A stretch of DNA of 8,851 bases from Alphaproteobacteria bacterium (GTDB lineage Bacteria > Pseudomonadota > Alphaproteobacteria > RF32 > CAG-239). Below, piece by piece: positions 1 through 7,460 of this stretch; position 1 is the stretch's first letter; every line of letters begins with the position of its first letter. The stretch spans positions 1 to 8,851 of the forward strand of contig JAGCTK010000161.1 of assembly GCA_017963715.1 (NCBI GenBank). The letters are read 5' to 3'. Under the pieces are notes generated by a model that had not been told where the DNA came from, did not search any database, and was given only the letters and a program-made list of their open reading frames with translations. The translations under genes were made by a program, and so were the position numbers.

Positions 1-620
1 CCAAACCCGCGCCCAAGCCCGAGCCGAAACCCGCGCAAAAGCCCAAGCCGGAGCAAAAATCAAAACCTGAGCCCAAGCCCGAGTCGAAACCGGCTAAAAA
101 AGAGCCGGCCAAACCCCAAGAAGTCAAAACCGTCACCAATCCCTTAAAAAGCCTGATGGACAGCGTAAGCGCGATGGAAAAAGAAATCGGAGAGCAAAAT
201 TCACCTGCAGTCATCAAAACAGGCACGCAAGTTGCCAACATGGGCGTTGAGGGCGGCACCGGCGGCTCATATTTTTCGGAACTGACCATCACCGAAACAG
301 ACGCCATCGCAGGCCGTCTTCGCGAATGTTGGAATTTAGACCCCGGCGCCCGCGGCATCGAAAATATGATTATTGAAATTCGTGCCTTCTTAAACAAAGA
401 CGGCACCGTCCGTGACGTCCAAATCGTTGACAAAGCGCGTGCTAATTCGGATACTCATTTCCGCGCCATTGCCGAAAGCGCAAGACGCGCCGTCATCAGT
501 TGTCAAAATCACAACAATGTCAACATTTACAAAATATTTGCCGACAAATACGCCGACAAATATAAGATGTGGAGCACGCTACTGTTAAAATTCAACCCGA
601 TGGACGCAAGCGTGCAATAA
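1..620 (+). CDS. tolA: TolA-like envelope protein, C-terminal part (5' end outside window)
   Basis: TolA is the periplasm-spanning member of the Tol-Pal system, which links inner membrane to outer membrane and supports constriction at division. The reading frame is open from base 3, so the N-terminal membrane anchor lies outside the window. About 205 residues are visible. Residues 1-42 are a Lys/Pro/Glu-rich linker (KPAPKPEPKP-type repeats). A low-complexity stretch follows, then a globular TolA-III/TonB-C-like domain from about residue 94. That domain has a cysteine in RECW (residue 109) and another in ISCQ (residue 167), a pair that in alphaproteobacterial TolA is expected to form a disulfide, and it ends in a KMW...LLLKFNP strand. 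A four-residue duplication (ADKYADKY) precedes KMW. The next gene, dnaA, is convergent, so tolB does not follow immediately as it does in many proteobacteria. The family call is from motif recognition only. Confidence 0.85.
   Translation, partial: KPAPKPEPKPAQKPKPEQKSKPEPKPESKPAKKEPAKPQEVKTVTNPLKSLMDSVSAMEKEIGEQNSPAVIKTGTQVANMGVEGGTGGSYFSELTITETDAIAGRLRECWNLDPGARGIENMIIEIRAFLNKDGTVRDVQIVDKARANSDTHFRAIAESARRAVISCQNHNNVNIYKIFADKYADKYKMWSTLLLKFNPMDASVQ
11..100 (+). repeat. Imperfect 60-bp tandem duplication inside the tolA linker
   Basis: Bases 11-30 and 71-90 are identical at 19 of 20 positions and lie exactly 60 bp apart. Shorter gcccaag-type units sit between them. The period is a multiple of three, so gain or loss of a unit keeps the frame and only changes linker length. 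Confidence 0.6.
540..563 (+). repeat. tolA: 12-bp tandem duplication encoding ADKY-ADKY in TolA
   Basis: Two 12-bp copies, gccgacaaatac at 540-551 and a copy at 552-563 differing at the last base, lie back to back. They add four residues just before the conserved terminal strand of the TolA C-terminal domain. Confidence 0.6.
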
Positions 621-629
621 ACTTTGCAC

Positions 630-657
630 AAAAAAACCGCCGCTTAAAAAACGGCGG
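630..657 (-). terminator. Intrinsic terminator of dnaA
   Basis: A 6-bp GC-only stem (ccgccg at 637-642 with cggcgg at 652-657) is followed, reading the minus strand, by seven T (630-636). On the plus strand the stem has no T-run after it, so it should serve dnaA and not tolA. Confidence 0.8.
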
Positions 658-682
658 GAAAATGAAAAACAAAAAATAATTG

Positions 683-2104
683 TCAATTTTCAAGTGTGCG
701 ACGCAAGGCGTTGACGCTCTCGGCCAAACTGACGTCTTCGCCGATTAAGCCCTCAACTTTACGCACGGCATGCATCACCGTTGTATGGTCTCTGTCAAAT
801 TTGCGACCAATCTCCGGCAGTGAGCGTGATGTCAATTGTTTAGCCAGATACATCGCAATTTGGCGCGGTCTGGCAACCGTTCTCGCACGACGTGACGACT
901 GCAATTCTTTAACCGAAATATTAAAGTATTCCGCCACTTTTTTCTGAATTTCATCAATCGTGGTCTTGCGGTCAATGGAACGCAACATATCTTTTAAGAT
1001 ATCCTGTGTCATATCAAGCGTAATTTCGTTTTTGGACAACAGTTGCGAATGTGCCACAACACGCTTGAGCGAACCTTCCAATTCTCTAATGTTCGAGGTC
1101 ACTTTTTCGGCCAAAAATTCCGCCACTTTTTCGGGCAATTCGATACCCATTTGTTTGGCCTTATATTTTAAAATGCTCATACGCAAATCAAAATCGGTCG
1201 GATGAATATCCGCAACCAACCCGCCACCTAAGCGCGATTTTAAGCGAGTCTCGATTCCTTCCAAATCTGTCGGTGACTTGTCGGCCGAAATAATAATCTG
1301 ACGGCCTTCCTCAATGAGCGAATTAAAGGTGTAGAAAAATTCTTCCTGCGTTGATTCTTTGTTGCTCATAAACTGCACATCATCAACCATCAACACATCA
1401 ACCGCACGGAATTGCTCTTTAAATGCGGCCGTATCTTTATAGCGCAGGGCTTTCACAAACTTAAACAAAAACTGTTCCGCTGACAAATAAATTACGTGAC
1501 GTTTAGGATCCTGTTGTTTGATATGCCATGCAATTGCGTGCATCAAGTGTGTCTTACCGAGCCCGACTCCCGAATATAAAAAGAGCGGATTAAACGACAC
1601 ACTGCGCGACTCTGCAACTTTACGGGCAGCAGCATAAGCAAATTCGTTTGTTTTGCCCACCATAAAAGAATCAAATGTATAATTCGGGTTCAGCGGTGCC
1701 GACAATTGCATAAAACCGTCATGCGTATCATAACCGTTATAATTGCTGGCAAAACTCATCTCCGGCATATATATATTTTGCGGAGTCGGTGTCGAAGAAA
1801 TCTTTTTTAATAAGGACGAATCGGCATTGGTCGCACGCACGATAAAATTAATTTGTCTGATATTCGGATTTTTACGTTCCCAAATTTTATGGATTCGGTC
1901 CGAATAATGTGTAATCACCCAATTTTTCATAAACGCTGTCGGCACGCAGATATTCATCACGCCGTTTTCATAATTACCGACACTCAAAGGTTTAAGCCAA
2001 CTGTCAAAGGCGGTCTCACCGAACTCCATCTTCAGTTGATTGCAAATTTGTCCCCATTCATCTTGAACGGAACCATCATTATTTTTCAAAGCTTCTGCAG
2101 CCAT
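683..2104 (-). CDS. dnaA: Chromosomal replication initiator protein DnaA
   Basis: DnaA binds DnaA boxes at oriC, oligomerises with ATP and melts the origin. The 473-residue product has the usual four domains: domain I (about 14-90, EWGQICNQL...FDSWLKPL), a short linker (about 91-138), the AAA+ domain III (about 139-375) and the DNA-binding domain IV (about 376-473). Visible motifs are Walker A GVGLGKT at 179-185, Walker B LMVDD at 238-242, the KSRLGGGL segment with the presumed arginine finger R291, IRELEGSLKR at 339-348, and the DnaA signature RDHTTVMHA at 438-446. The start is supported by AAGGAA about 7 nt upstream. It is the second gene after rpsT on the same strand but is separated from it by a strong terminator, so it probably uses its own promoter. 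It appears complete and intact. Confidence 0.98.
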   Translation of the reverse strand: MAAEALKNNDGSVQDEWGQICNQLKMEFGETAFDSWLKPLSVGNYENGVMNICVPTAFMKNWVITHYSDRIHKIWERKNPNIRQINFIVRATNADSSLLKKISSTPTPQNIYMPEMSFASNYNGYDTHDGFMQLSAPLNPNYTFDSFMVGKTNEFAYAAARKVAESRSVSFNPLFLYSGVGLGKTHLMHAIAWHIKQQDPKRHVIYLSAEQFLFKFVKALRYKDTAAFKEQFRAVDVLMVDDVQFMSNKESTQEEFFYTFNSLIEEGRQIIISADKSPTDLEGIETRLKSRLGGGLVADIHPTDFDLRMSILKYKAKQMGIELPEKVAEFLAEKVTSNIRELEGSLKRVVAHSQLLSKNEITLDMTQDILKDMLRSIDRKTTIDEIQKKVAEYFNISVKELQSSRRARTVARPRQIAMYLAKQLTSRSLPEIGRKFDRDHTTVMHAVRKVEGLIGEDVSLAESVNALRRTLEN

Positions 2105-2142
2105 TTTTAATTCCTTATTATGATAGTTAATCCGATTTTTGA

Positions 2143-2233
2143 ATGTTAATAATTTCTTAAAATACGATCAATATTTTCTCGATACTAACCCCTTTTTTTG
2201 AAAAAACAATAGAACTTTTTTAGAACATTGCAA
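2143..2233 (-). promoter_or_regulatory. Candidate dnaA promoters
   Basis: On the minus strand two weak sigma70-like pairs can be read: TTGCAA (2228-2233), 16 bp, TATTGT (2206-2211); and TTGATC (2166-2171), 17 bp, TAACAT (2143-2148). The rpsT terminator just upstream makes a promoter in this stretch likely, but the choice between the two is uncertain and AT-richness makes chance matches easy. Confidence 0.3.
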
Positions 2234-2248
2234 TTATTTTTCTTGACA

Positions 2249-2277
2249 CGCGATTCTTTGTAAAACAGCCGCGATTC
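2249..2277. promoter_or_regulatory. Two GANTC sites in an 8-bp direct repeat upstream of dnaA
   Basis: cgcgattc occurs at 2249-2256 and again at 2270-2277, 21 bp apart (two helical turns). Each copy contains GATTC, a GANTC site. In alphaproteobacteria GANTC is the CcrM methylation site, and in Caulobacter GANTC methylation affects dnaA transcription. The sites lie about 150 bp upstream of the dnaA start. A regulatory role here is inference. Confidence 0.4.
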
Positions 2278-2291
2278 GCATATGAAAGGTC

Positions 2292-2336
2292 AAAAAAAAC
2301 ACGCCAAAATCCGCAATAAGCGGAAACTTTGCGTGT
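2292..2336 (-). terminator. Intrinsic terminator of rpsT
   Basis: Reading the minus strand, ACACGC (2331-2336) pairs with GCGTGT (2299-2304). An inner TCCGC/GCGGA helix and an AAA/TTT segment extend the stem, and eight T (2292-2299) follow. It lies 27 nt beyond the rpsT stop codon. Confidence 0.85.
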
Positions 2337-2362
2337 CTTTAAATGACTAACAAAAAATAAAA

Positions 2363-2623
2363 CTATAACGCTTTGATTTTTTGCGCTAAACGAGAAATGG
2401 TACGTGATGCCGTATTTTTGTGAAAAACGCCTTTTTGTGCGGCGCGCATCATCTCGCATTCGGCAACCTTAAATGCTGCGGATGCGGCATCTTTATTGCC
2501 TTCAGCAATCAATGCATCAACTTTTTTCACAAACGTGCGCACGCGACTTTTACGCATCGCATTGATAAGGCTGCGTTTGTTGTTTCTGACGATTCTCGTT
2601 TTTGCCGATTTATGATTGGCCAT
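2363..2623 (-). CDS. rpsT: 30S ribosomal protein S20
   Basis: S20 is a primary 16S rRNA-binding protein of the small subunit. The product is 86 residues, the usual size, starts [21 protein letters not shown] and is rich in Lys/Arg throughout, with the family's [15 protein letters not shown] end. The frame is open to an ATG at 2653, which would add ten residues, but the ATG at 2623 gives the canonical MANHKSAK start and has AGGA about 9 nt upstream, so 2623 is chosen. The gene has its own promoter and terminator, and dnaA follows on the same strand. The rpsT-dnaA order is seen in several alphaproteobacteria. Confidence 0.97.
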   Translation of the reverse strand: MANHKSAKTRIVRNNKRSLINAMRKSRVRTFVKKVDALIAEGNKDAASAAFKVAECEMMRAAQKGVFHKNTASRTISRLAQKIKAL

Positions 2624-2670
2624 ATTATTTATTCCTATTTTTATTCTTAACAAAAAATATTCTGCCTTGT

Positions 2671-2700
2671 CTTATAACCGTTTAAATGCTCAAAAGTCAA
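2671..2700 (-). promoter_or_regulatory. rpsT promoter
   Basis: Minus-strand TTGACT (2695-2700) is followed after 17 bp by TTATAA (2672-2677), or after 18 bp by TATAAG (2671-2676). The implied start near 2664 gives a leader of about 40 nt to the rpsT ATG. This is the best sigma70-like match seen near any protein gene in the window. Confidence 0.65.
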
Positions 2701-2769
2701 CAATAATTTTTAAAAAAAATGAAATTTTCTTTGCGATTTTGATGATTATGCGCTAAAAAAGGCTCTATG

Positions 2770-3322
2770 ATGCAAAAAAAAACAACGAACAAAAAAGTAT
2801 TTTGCCCCTCAAAATGATGGCGAGCCACACGTTTGCGATTTTCCGGGTTGTCATGAAAAAGGCGAATACCGCGCCCCGAAAGACAAAACCTTAAAAGACT
2901 ATTATTGGTTTTGCTTAGAGCACGTCACTCTTTATAATGCTCAATGGAATTATGACGAAAGCGAATCGCCAGAAAGCCACGAGCATGCAAGTCGCAAAAT
3001 GCACTTTGGCGGTTTTTCTTCCAAAATCAAATATCAATTCGGTTATGATTTTATGGATGAACTCGGCGATTCGGTCTTTATCGAAAACGCCAAAACGCGC
3101 CAAAGAATGTATTTCAGCAGTCAAAACAGACAATCTGCGGCAGAGCTTGACCTTTCGCTCGAAACCTTAGACATCGAAACTTTGAAAAAACAATATAAAA
3201 AACTTGCCCGTAAATATCACCCCGATGTCAATGCCGGTGATAAGGTCTGCGAAGAAAAGTTCAAACAAATCACAACCGCCTACCACGACCTGATGCAAAA
3301 ACTCCAATCAAGCCAAAAATAA
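2770..3322 (+). CDS. Zinc-motif J-domain protein, frame broken at an A9 run near the start
   Basis: The 3' part encodes a C-terminal J-domain with the HPD motif that stimulates Hsp70 (DnaK) ATPase. Removing one A from the nine at 2774-2782 joins ATG 2770 to this frame and gives a 183-residue protein. In that reconstruction, C22-X4-C27...C48-X2-H51 (CDFPGC...WFCLEH) resembles a zinc-binding motif, a linker follows to about residue 130, and the J-domain occupies about 131-175 with HPD at 150-152. As written, ATG 2770 runs into TGA at 2815 after 15 codons. The frame carrying CDFPGC has no ATG, GTG or TTG from the TGA at 2768 until ATG 2999, which would drop the zinc motif. AAAAAAGG ends 7 nt before ATG 2770 and supports that start. 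The break could be a sequencing error, a recent mutation, or slippage on the A-run that restores the frame. It may be DnaK-related, but the client is unknown. Confidence 0.75.
2774..2782 (+). other. A9 homopolymer causing a +1 frame break in the J-domain gene
   Basis: Nine consecutive A directly after the second codon. With eight A the gene reads through as [14 protein letters not shown] into the conserved CDFPGC region; with nine it stops after 15 codons. A second run, A6 at 2791-2796, could also carry the indel. Confidence 0.65.
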
Positions 3323-3353
3323 ACACCGGCTTTTTCTTAACCGGTGTTTTTTT
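3321..3353. terminator. Terminator between two convergent genes, probably bidirectional
   Basis: A perfect 9-bp stem, aaacaccgg (3321-3329) with ccggtgttt (3341-3349), overlaps the J-domain gene stop codon and runs into seven T (3347-3353) on the plus strand. On the minus strand the stem is followed by a T-rich stretch (TTTATTTTT), so it can also end the transcript of the gene at 3379-3753. Confidence 0.85.
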
Positions 3354-3378
3354 ATTTTTTCAAATATTATATCCGTCG

Positions 3379-3753
3379 TTATGACTTTTGTTTTTGTTTC
3401 GACATCGCATTTTGCAATGATATACCATGAAAGTTTTGCCCGCTGTGTTGTTGCATCAATTGCTCGTCTGTCACTTCAACCCAACGCTCAAATTCATATT
3501 TCAATTTTTCTCTGTAACTTGCAATTTCCGAGGGCGACAAACCTTCTTTTTTCATGTTTCTTACCGAATCCGCCCAATTGATAATGTCTATTCCGTCATC
3601 TTTCGAATCGACAGCCATATGGATTCCGGTCGGTTGATGCTTTGCCGAAAAAATATAATTTTCATCATCCACGCTTTGCCATGTTTTCATAATCTCGTCT
3701 GTTCGGGCTTTAATTTCTTCTTTCGTTTCATATTTAAGCAAACTTTTATCCAT
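3379..3753 (-). CDS. Hypothetical protein, translationally coupled to mfd
   Basis: I do not recognise this 124-residue protein. It is acidic in its N-terminal part, hydrophilic and without a signal peptide or membrane segment, so it is probably cytoplasmic. It is rich in charged helix-like stretches (KEEIKARTDEIMKTW, SPSEIASYREKLKYEFERW) and ends in a Gln/Lys-rich tail. Its ATG lies inside the end of mfd (8-bp overlap: ATGGATAA contains the mfd TAA), with AAGGA about 9 nt upstream. This means co-transcription, and probably coupled translation, with mfd. The clear ribosome-binding site and the terminator just downstream support a real gene. Nothing in the sequence shows a role in repair; operon position alone is weak evidence. 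Confidence 0.8.
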   Translation of the reverse strand: MDKSLLKYETKEEIKARTDEIMKTWQSVDDENYIFSAKHQPTGIHMAVDSKDDGIDIINWADSVRNMKKEGLSPSEIASYREKLKYEFERWVEVTDEQLMQQHSGQNFHGISLQNAMSKQKQKS

Positions 3754-6700
3754 TTTGACTTTCCTTTTGTGCTAAATTTGCCAAAAGTATAACATATTTT
3801 TTGATAATTTCAAGGCGTTTTTTATAATCTGTCAAATTTATGTCAACAAAGAGTTTCTGATCGGGCCGAATTTTCACGGTTCCGAATGAACGATTAACAA
3901 AATCGAGCAAACCGACCACATTTGAAAACACATTGTTATGAAAAGCAATCAAAAATCCTTTGGCACCGGCCTCAATTTTGCCAATACCGGCTTGCTTACT
4001 CAAATGTTTAATCTCAATCATCGCCAGCAAATTATCAATTTCGGGCGGTACCGGGCCGAATCGGTCAACCAGTTCGGCTTTCATATCAAGCAGTTCCTCA
4101 TTTGTCGTTAAGGCACCGATTCGTTTATACAGCCCCAGGCGTACACCCAAATCTTTAACATAACTTTCGGGTATCATCACCGGAATCCCAACCAAAATCT
4201 GCGGGCTGAAATCATCAACCGGCACACTTGTCTGTCCTTCCATCAACGCCTTTTGCCGCACGATTTCTTCCTGCAACATATGATGGTACAAGCCGATACC
4301 GACATCTTTGATATGTCCTGATTGCTCGGTTCCCAAAACATTACCCGATCCTCTGATATCCATATCGTGCGAAGCCAGCGAAAATCCCGCGCCCAATGTA
4401 TCAAGCGCTGACAAAATTTCCAACCGCTTCATCGATGCCGGTTTGATTTTTTTCTTTCCGGGTGTTGTCAAATAGCAATATCCCCTCACCTTTGATCGCC
4501 CGATTCGGCCTTTGAGTTGATAAAGTTGTGCCAAACCGAACATATCGGCACGATAAACAATCATGGTATTCACGCTCGGCATATCAATACCCGATTCGAT
4601 AATCGTTGTTGACAGCAAAATATCATATTTTTGCGCGGCAAAATCGGTCATAATATCTTCCAAATCTTTGGCCCGCATCTGTCCGTGTGCCACCGCAATT
4701 TTAACCTCCGGCAACAATGCGCTCAATTCTTTTTCGAGCCCCGCAATATCCGACACCCGCGGACACACAAAAAATGTCTGACCGCCGCGGTATTTTTCGC
4801 GCAAAATCGCCTCTTTGATAATCACTTTATCAAACGGCATCACAAAAGTGCGGGCAGCCAAACGGTCAAGCGGCGGAGTCGCAATCAGGCTCAGTTGTTT
4901 CACCCCCGTCAATGAGAGTTGCAACGTGCGCGGAATAGGCGTTGCGCTCAATGTCAGCACATGCACATCCGTTTTAAGATTTTTGATTTTTTCTTTATGC
5001 GTCACACCGAAATGCTGTTCTTCATCCACAATCAAAAGCCCCAAGTTGCAAAATTTAATATTTTCACTCAAGAGCGCATGTGTTCCGATCACAATTTCGA
5101 TATTGCCGTCTTTGAGGCCGCCGACGATTTCTTTACTTTCTTTGTTTGAGGTCAAGCGCGACAGCATCTTAACTTTAATACCAAATCCCTCAAAACGTGT
5201 CTTAAAATTGATATAATGTTGCCGTGCCAAAAGCGTTGTCGGCACAATCAGTGCCACTTGCGCGCCGTTTGATGCCACCACAAATGCAGCCCGCAGTGCC
5301 ACTTCCGTTTTGCCGAATCCCACATCGCCGCAAACCAGTCTATCCATCGGCACGCCGGTATTCAAATCGGCCAAAACCTCATCAATCGCTTTTTTCTGGT
5401 CATCTGTTTCATGATATTCAAACCGCGCACAAAAATCATCATACAATCCGGCCGGCGGCATAAAAACATCGGCACTTTTAATTTGTCGTTCGGCCGCCAC
5501 TTTGATTAAGCCCGTTGCGATTTCTTTGATTTTTTCTTTGACTTTATTCTTTTTAATTTCCCAAGCCGAGCCGCCCAACGTATCAAAAGTGATGTTATCA
5601 TCATCGGCACCGTAGCGCGAAATCACCTCGATATTTTCAACCGGCACAAACAGTTTGTCATCATGGGCATACAAAATTTTAAGACAATCATGCGGCGCAC
5701 CCGAAGCCACAATGTTTTCAAGCCCCATAAAGCGCCCGAGTCCGTGCTCAACGTGCACAACCAAATCACCGACATTCAAACTCGACACATCCGCAATAAA
5801 ATCTTCAGCTTTAACTTTGCGTGTACGTCTGTTTTGCCGCGCCCCAAAAATATCCGTCTCCGAAATCACGCACAACTCGTCGCTTTTAAAACCACGTGCG
5901 ATATTCAAAACAACCACGGCGACTTTTTTCATACCGCTCAACATCAACGCATCTTGATAACTTGCGGCCGCTACAATATTTTCAAGGCCGTAATTATCCG
6001 CAAGCCCCATCAACTTTTCCTCTGTTCCGGGTGTTGAAACGGCAATGACACGTTTGAGGCGACCGTTCATCACCAAATAATCTTTCAAATCTTCAAACAC
6101 CTGCGCAACAGATATATTCTTAGCATGCGAAAAATCCCGACCCGGCACAATCGGCAGATTGACGGCATCTTCTTTGCCCGGCAAACTCAAATCGGTCAAA
6201 AGCACGGCTTTTTTATCTGCCATCATGGTATTAAATTCTTCTTTTTGAAGATACATCATCTCTGGCGCAATCGGCCGATACACCAAGTCCGAACTTTGAT
6301 CATCAACTTTTAAGGCCTCAAGCCGCGCCATATAATAGTCATAAATACTCTCAACTTTGGCCTCAAGCGCTGCCTCAACATTTTGGCTCAAAACCACATT
6401 TGCCATCGGCGCATAATCAAAAATATCGGGCAAAGGCTCATCATAAAACAGCGGGAGCCAATGCTCGTAACCGATATATTTCACACCGTTTGAGATACTC
6501 TCGTAAAGTTCATCTTTTAAGCCGGCCGCACCAAAATTTTCAAGATATGCCGATCTGAAGTTTTTGATACTGTTATCATCCAAAATCACTTCCGAGCCCA
6601 CCCCGAAACGATACGAGTCCACCTCGCCTGTTGTGCGTTGGCTCATCACATCGAATGTGCGGATTCTTTCAATCGTATCATCAAACAAATCAAGCCTTAA

Positions 6701-7234
6701 GGGCACATCGTTCGAGGCCGGAAAAATATCAATAATATCACCGCGCACGGCATATTCGGCCGGCTCCATCACCTGCTCAACTTTACTGTAACCATTGATA
6801 AAGGCATAATGCACAAAGGCGTTAAAATCAAATTTTCCGCCAACCGAAAGCACCCGATTCGTATTTAAAAATATTTTCTTTGGCGGCAATTTCTGAATCG
6901 CCCCGCCGACACTTGTGAGTAGCAACCGAGGCTTTTCAGCATTGGGATTGAGTGCAAGCGCGGTCAATGTTTCAATACGTTTTGAGATGATATTGATATT
7001 GGGCGAAACTCTGTCATACGGCACGGTATCCCAAGCGGGCAAAACCAAAATTTCCGTTTGAGGTGTCAAAAACTTCAAGGCATCCGCAAGATCTTCCAGT
7101 TCTTTACCGTCGCCTGCCACAAACAAGATGTCGCTTTTGCTACAACTGATCATATCGGCAAGCAAAAAGGCATTATACCCAACCGGAACGGAGGCTAACG
7201 TTTTTCCCTTATATTTTTCGATATCATACGCCAT
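3746..7234 (-). CDS. mfd: Transcription-repair coupling factor Mfd
   Basis: Mfd recognises RNA polymerase stalled at DNA damage, pushes it off with an ATP-driven translocase and recruits UvrA. The 1162-residue product has the family's usual size and order. An N-terminal UvrB-like module (about 1-210) includes LPAWDTVPYDRVSPN and RGDIIDIFPAS. The RNA-polymerase-interacting domain (about 485-550) begins GDLVVHVEHGLGRF. The RecG-like translocase has Walker A GDVGFGKTE at 636-644, motif II DEEQHFG at 737-743, motif III SATPIPRT at 763-770, motif V STTIIESGIDMP at 875-886 and motif VI QLKGRIGRS at 906-914. RGSGNVLGTEQSGH (961-974) follows, then the C-terminal TRCF domain (about 1015-1120). The gene appears intact. 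No Shine-Dalgarno is seen before the ATG, and a 124-codon gene overlaps its end. Confidence 0.98.
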   Translation of the reverse strand: MAYDIEKYKGKTLASVPVGYNAFLLADMISCSKSDILFVAGDGKELEDLADALKFLTPQTEILVLPAWDTVPYDRVSPNINIISKRIETLTALALNPNAEKPRLLLTSVGGAIQKLPPKKIFLNTNRVLSVGGKFDFNAFVHYAFINGYSKVEQVMEPAEYAVRGDIIDIFPASNDVPLRLDLFDDTIERIRTFDVMSQRTTGEVDSYRFGVGSEVILDDNSIKNFRSAYLENFGAAGLKDELYESISNGVKYIGYEHWLPLFYDEPLPDIFDYAPMANVVLSQNVEAALEAKVESIYDYYMARLEALKVDDQSSDLVYRPIAPEMMYLQKEEFNTMMADKKAVLLTDLSLPGKEDAVNLPIVPGRDFSHAKNISVAQVFEDLKDYLVMNGRLKRVIAVSTPGTEEKLMGLADNYGLENIVAAASYQDALMLSGMKKVAVVVLNIARGFKSDELCVISETDIFGARQNRRTRKVKAEDFIADVSSLNVGDLVVHVEHGLGRFMGLENIVASGAPHDCLKILYAHDDKLFVPVENIEVISRYGADDDNITFDTLGGSAWEIKKNKVKEKIKEIATGLIKVAAERQIKSADVFMPPAGLYDDFCARFEYHETDDQKKAIDEVLADLNTGVPMDRLVCGDVGFGKTEVALRAAFVVASNGAQVALIVPTTLLARQHYINFKTRFEGFGIKVKMLSRLTSNKESKEIVGGLKDGNIEIVIGTHALLSENIKFCNLGLLIVDEEQHFGVTHKEKIKNLKTDVHVLTLSATPIPRTLQLSLTGVKQLSLIATPPLDRLAARTFVMPFDKVIIKEAILREKYRGGQTFFVCPRVSDIAGLEKELSALLPEVKIAVAHGQMRAKDLEDIMTDFAAQKYDILLSTTIIESGIDMPSVNTMIVYRADMFGLAQLYQLKGRIGRSKVRGYCYLTTPGKKKIKPASMKRLEILSALDTLGAGFSLASHDMDIRGSGNVLGTEQSGHIKDVGIGLYHHMLQEEIVRQKALMEGQTSVPVDDFSPQILVGIPVMIPESYVKDLGVRLGLYKRIGALTTNEELLDMKAELVDRFGPVPPEIDNLLAMIEIKHLSKQAGIGKIEAGAKGFLIAFHNNVFSNVVGLLDFVNRSFGTVKIRPDQKLFVDINLTDYKKRLEIIKKYVILLANLAQKESQNG

Positions 7235-7241
7235 AACAAGG

Positions 7242-7270
7242 GATATAGCGGATTTTATCTTTCAAAGCAA
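7242..7270 (-). promoter_or_regulatory. Candidate mfd promoter, possibly leaderless
   Basis: Minus-strand TTGCTT (7265-7270), 17 bp, TATATC (7242-7247). The -10 hexamer ends 7 nt before the ATG of mfd, so the start of transcription would coincide with the start codon. That would agree with the absence of a Shine-Dalgarno. The match is weak. Confidence 0.3.
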
Positions 7271-7336
7271 TCAAAATTTTTTTGCCGTCGTCCTAAAGCA
7301 CATACTTCTGTCATCCTAGGCCTCTCTTCTGTGAAT

Positions 7337-7377
7337 CCTCCCCCTTGCGTTCAGAATGAACGCTTCAGAGGGGGAGG
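7337..7377. repeat. Palindrome unit with 9-bp outer and 6-bp inner stem
   Basis: CCTCCCCCT (7337-7345) pairs perfectly with AGGGGGAGG (7369-7377). Inside it GCGTTC (7347-7352) pairs with GAACGC (7358-7363) around a 5-nt loop. Confidence 0.75.
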
Positions 7378-7381
7378 CTCG

Positions 7382-7420
7382 GAGGGGGTGATGATAAATT
7401 TATCCTTATGAATCCCCCTC
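7382..7420. repeat. Palindrome unit with G5/C5 stem
   Basis: GAGGGGG (7382-7388) pairs with CCCCCTC (7414-7420). The interior includes the perfect 12-nt palindrome GATAAATTTATC (7393-7404). The outer arms resemble those of the unit just to its left. Confidence 0.6.
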
Positions 7421-7427
7421 TATCATC

Positions 7428-7444
7428 CTCGGGTCACACCCGAG
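7428..7444. repeat. Short palindrome unit, 7-bp stem with 3-nt loop
   Basis: CTCGGGT (7428-7434) pairs with ACCCGAG (7438-7444), flanked by ATCATC and AATCTC. The form matches common alphaproteobacterial TCATCC-type intergenic repeats. Confidence 0.6.
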
Positions 7445-7460
7445 AATCTCTTTTATTGTC

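Noticed and set aside
2243..2264. Plus-strand TTGACA promoter in the dnaA-rpsT gap
   Set aside because: No -10-like hexamer is found at the right distance, and no plus-strand gene follows.
2105..2362. Replication origin next to dnaA
   Set aside because: The region is AT-rich, but I see no cluster of TTATNCACA-like DnaA boxes. Much of it is explained by the rpsT terminator and the dnaA leader.
2220..2459. 79-codon minus-strand reading frame
   Set aside because: It overlaps the end of rpsT in another frame and runs through the rpsT terminator. Its composition is not protein-like.
2624..2653. Ten-residue N-terminal extension of S20
   Set aside because: The family starts MANHKSAK, and the AGGA ribosome-binding site serves the ATG at 2623.
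4815..5216. Long plus-strand reading frames inside mfd (up to 133 codons)
   Set aside because: They are antisense to a fully conserved mfd, have Ser/Ile-rich composition typical of antisense frames, and show no recognised domain.
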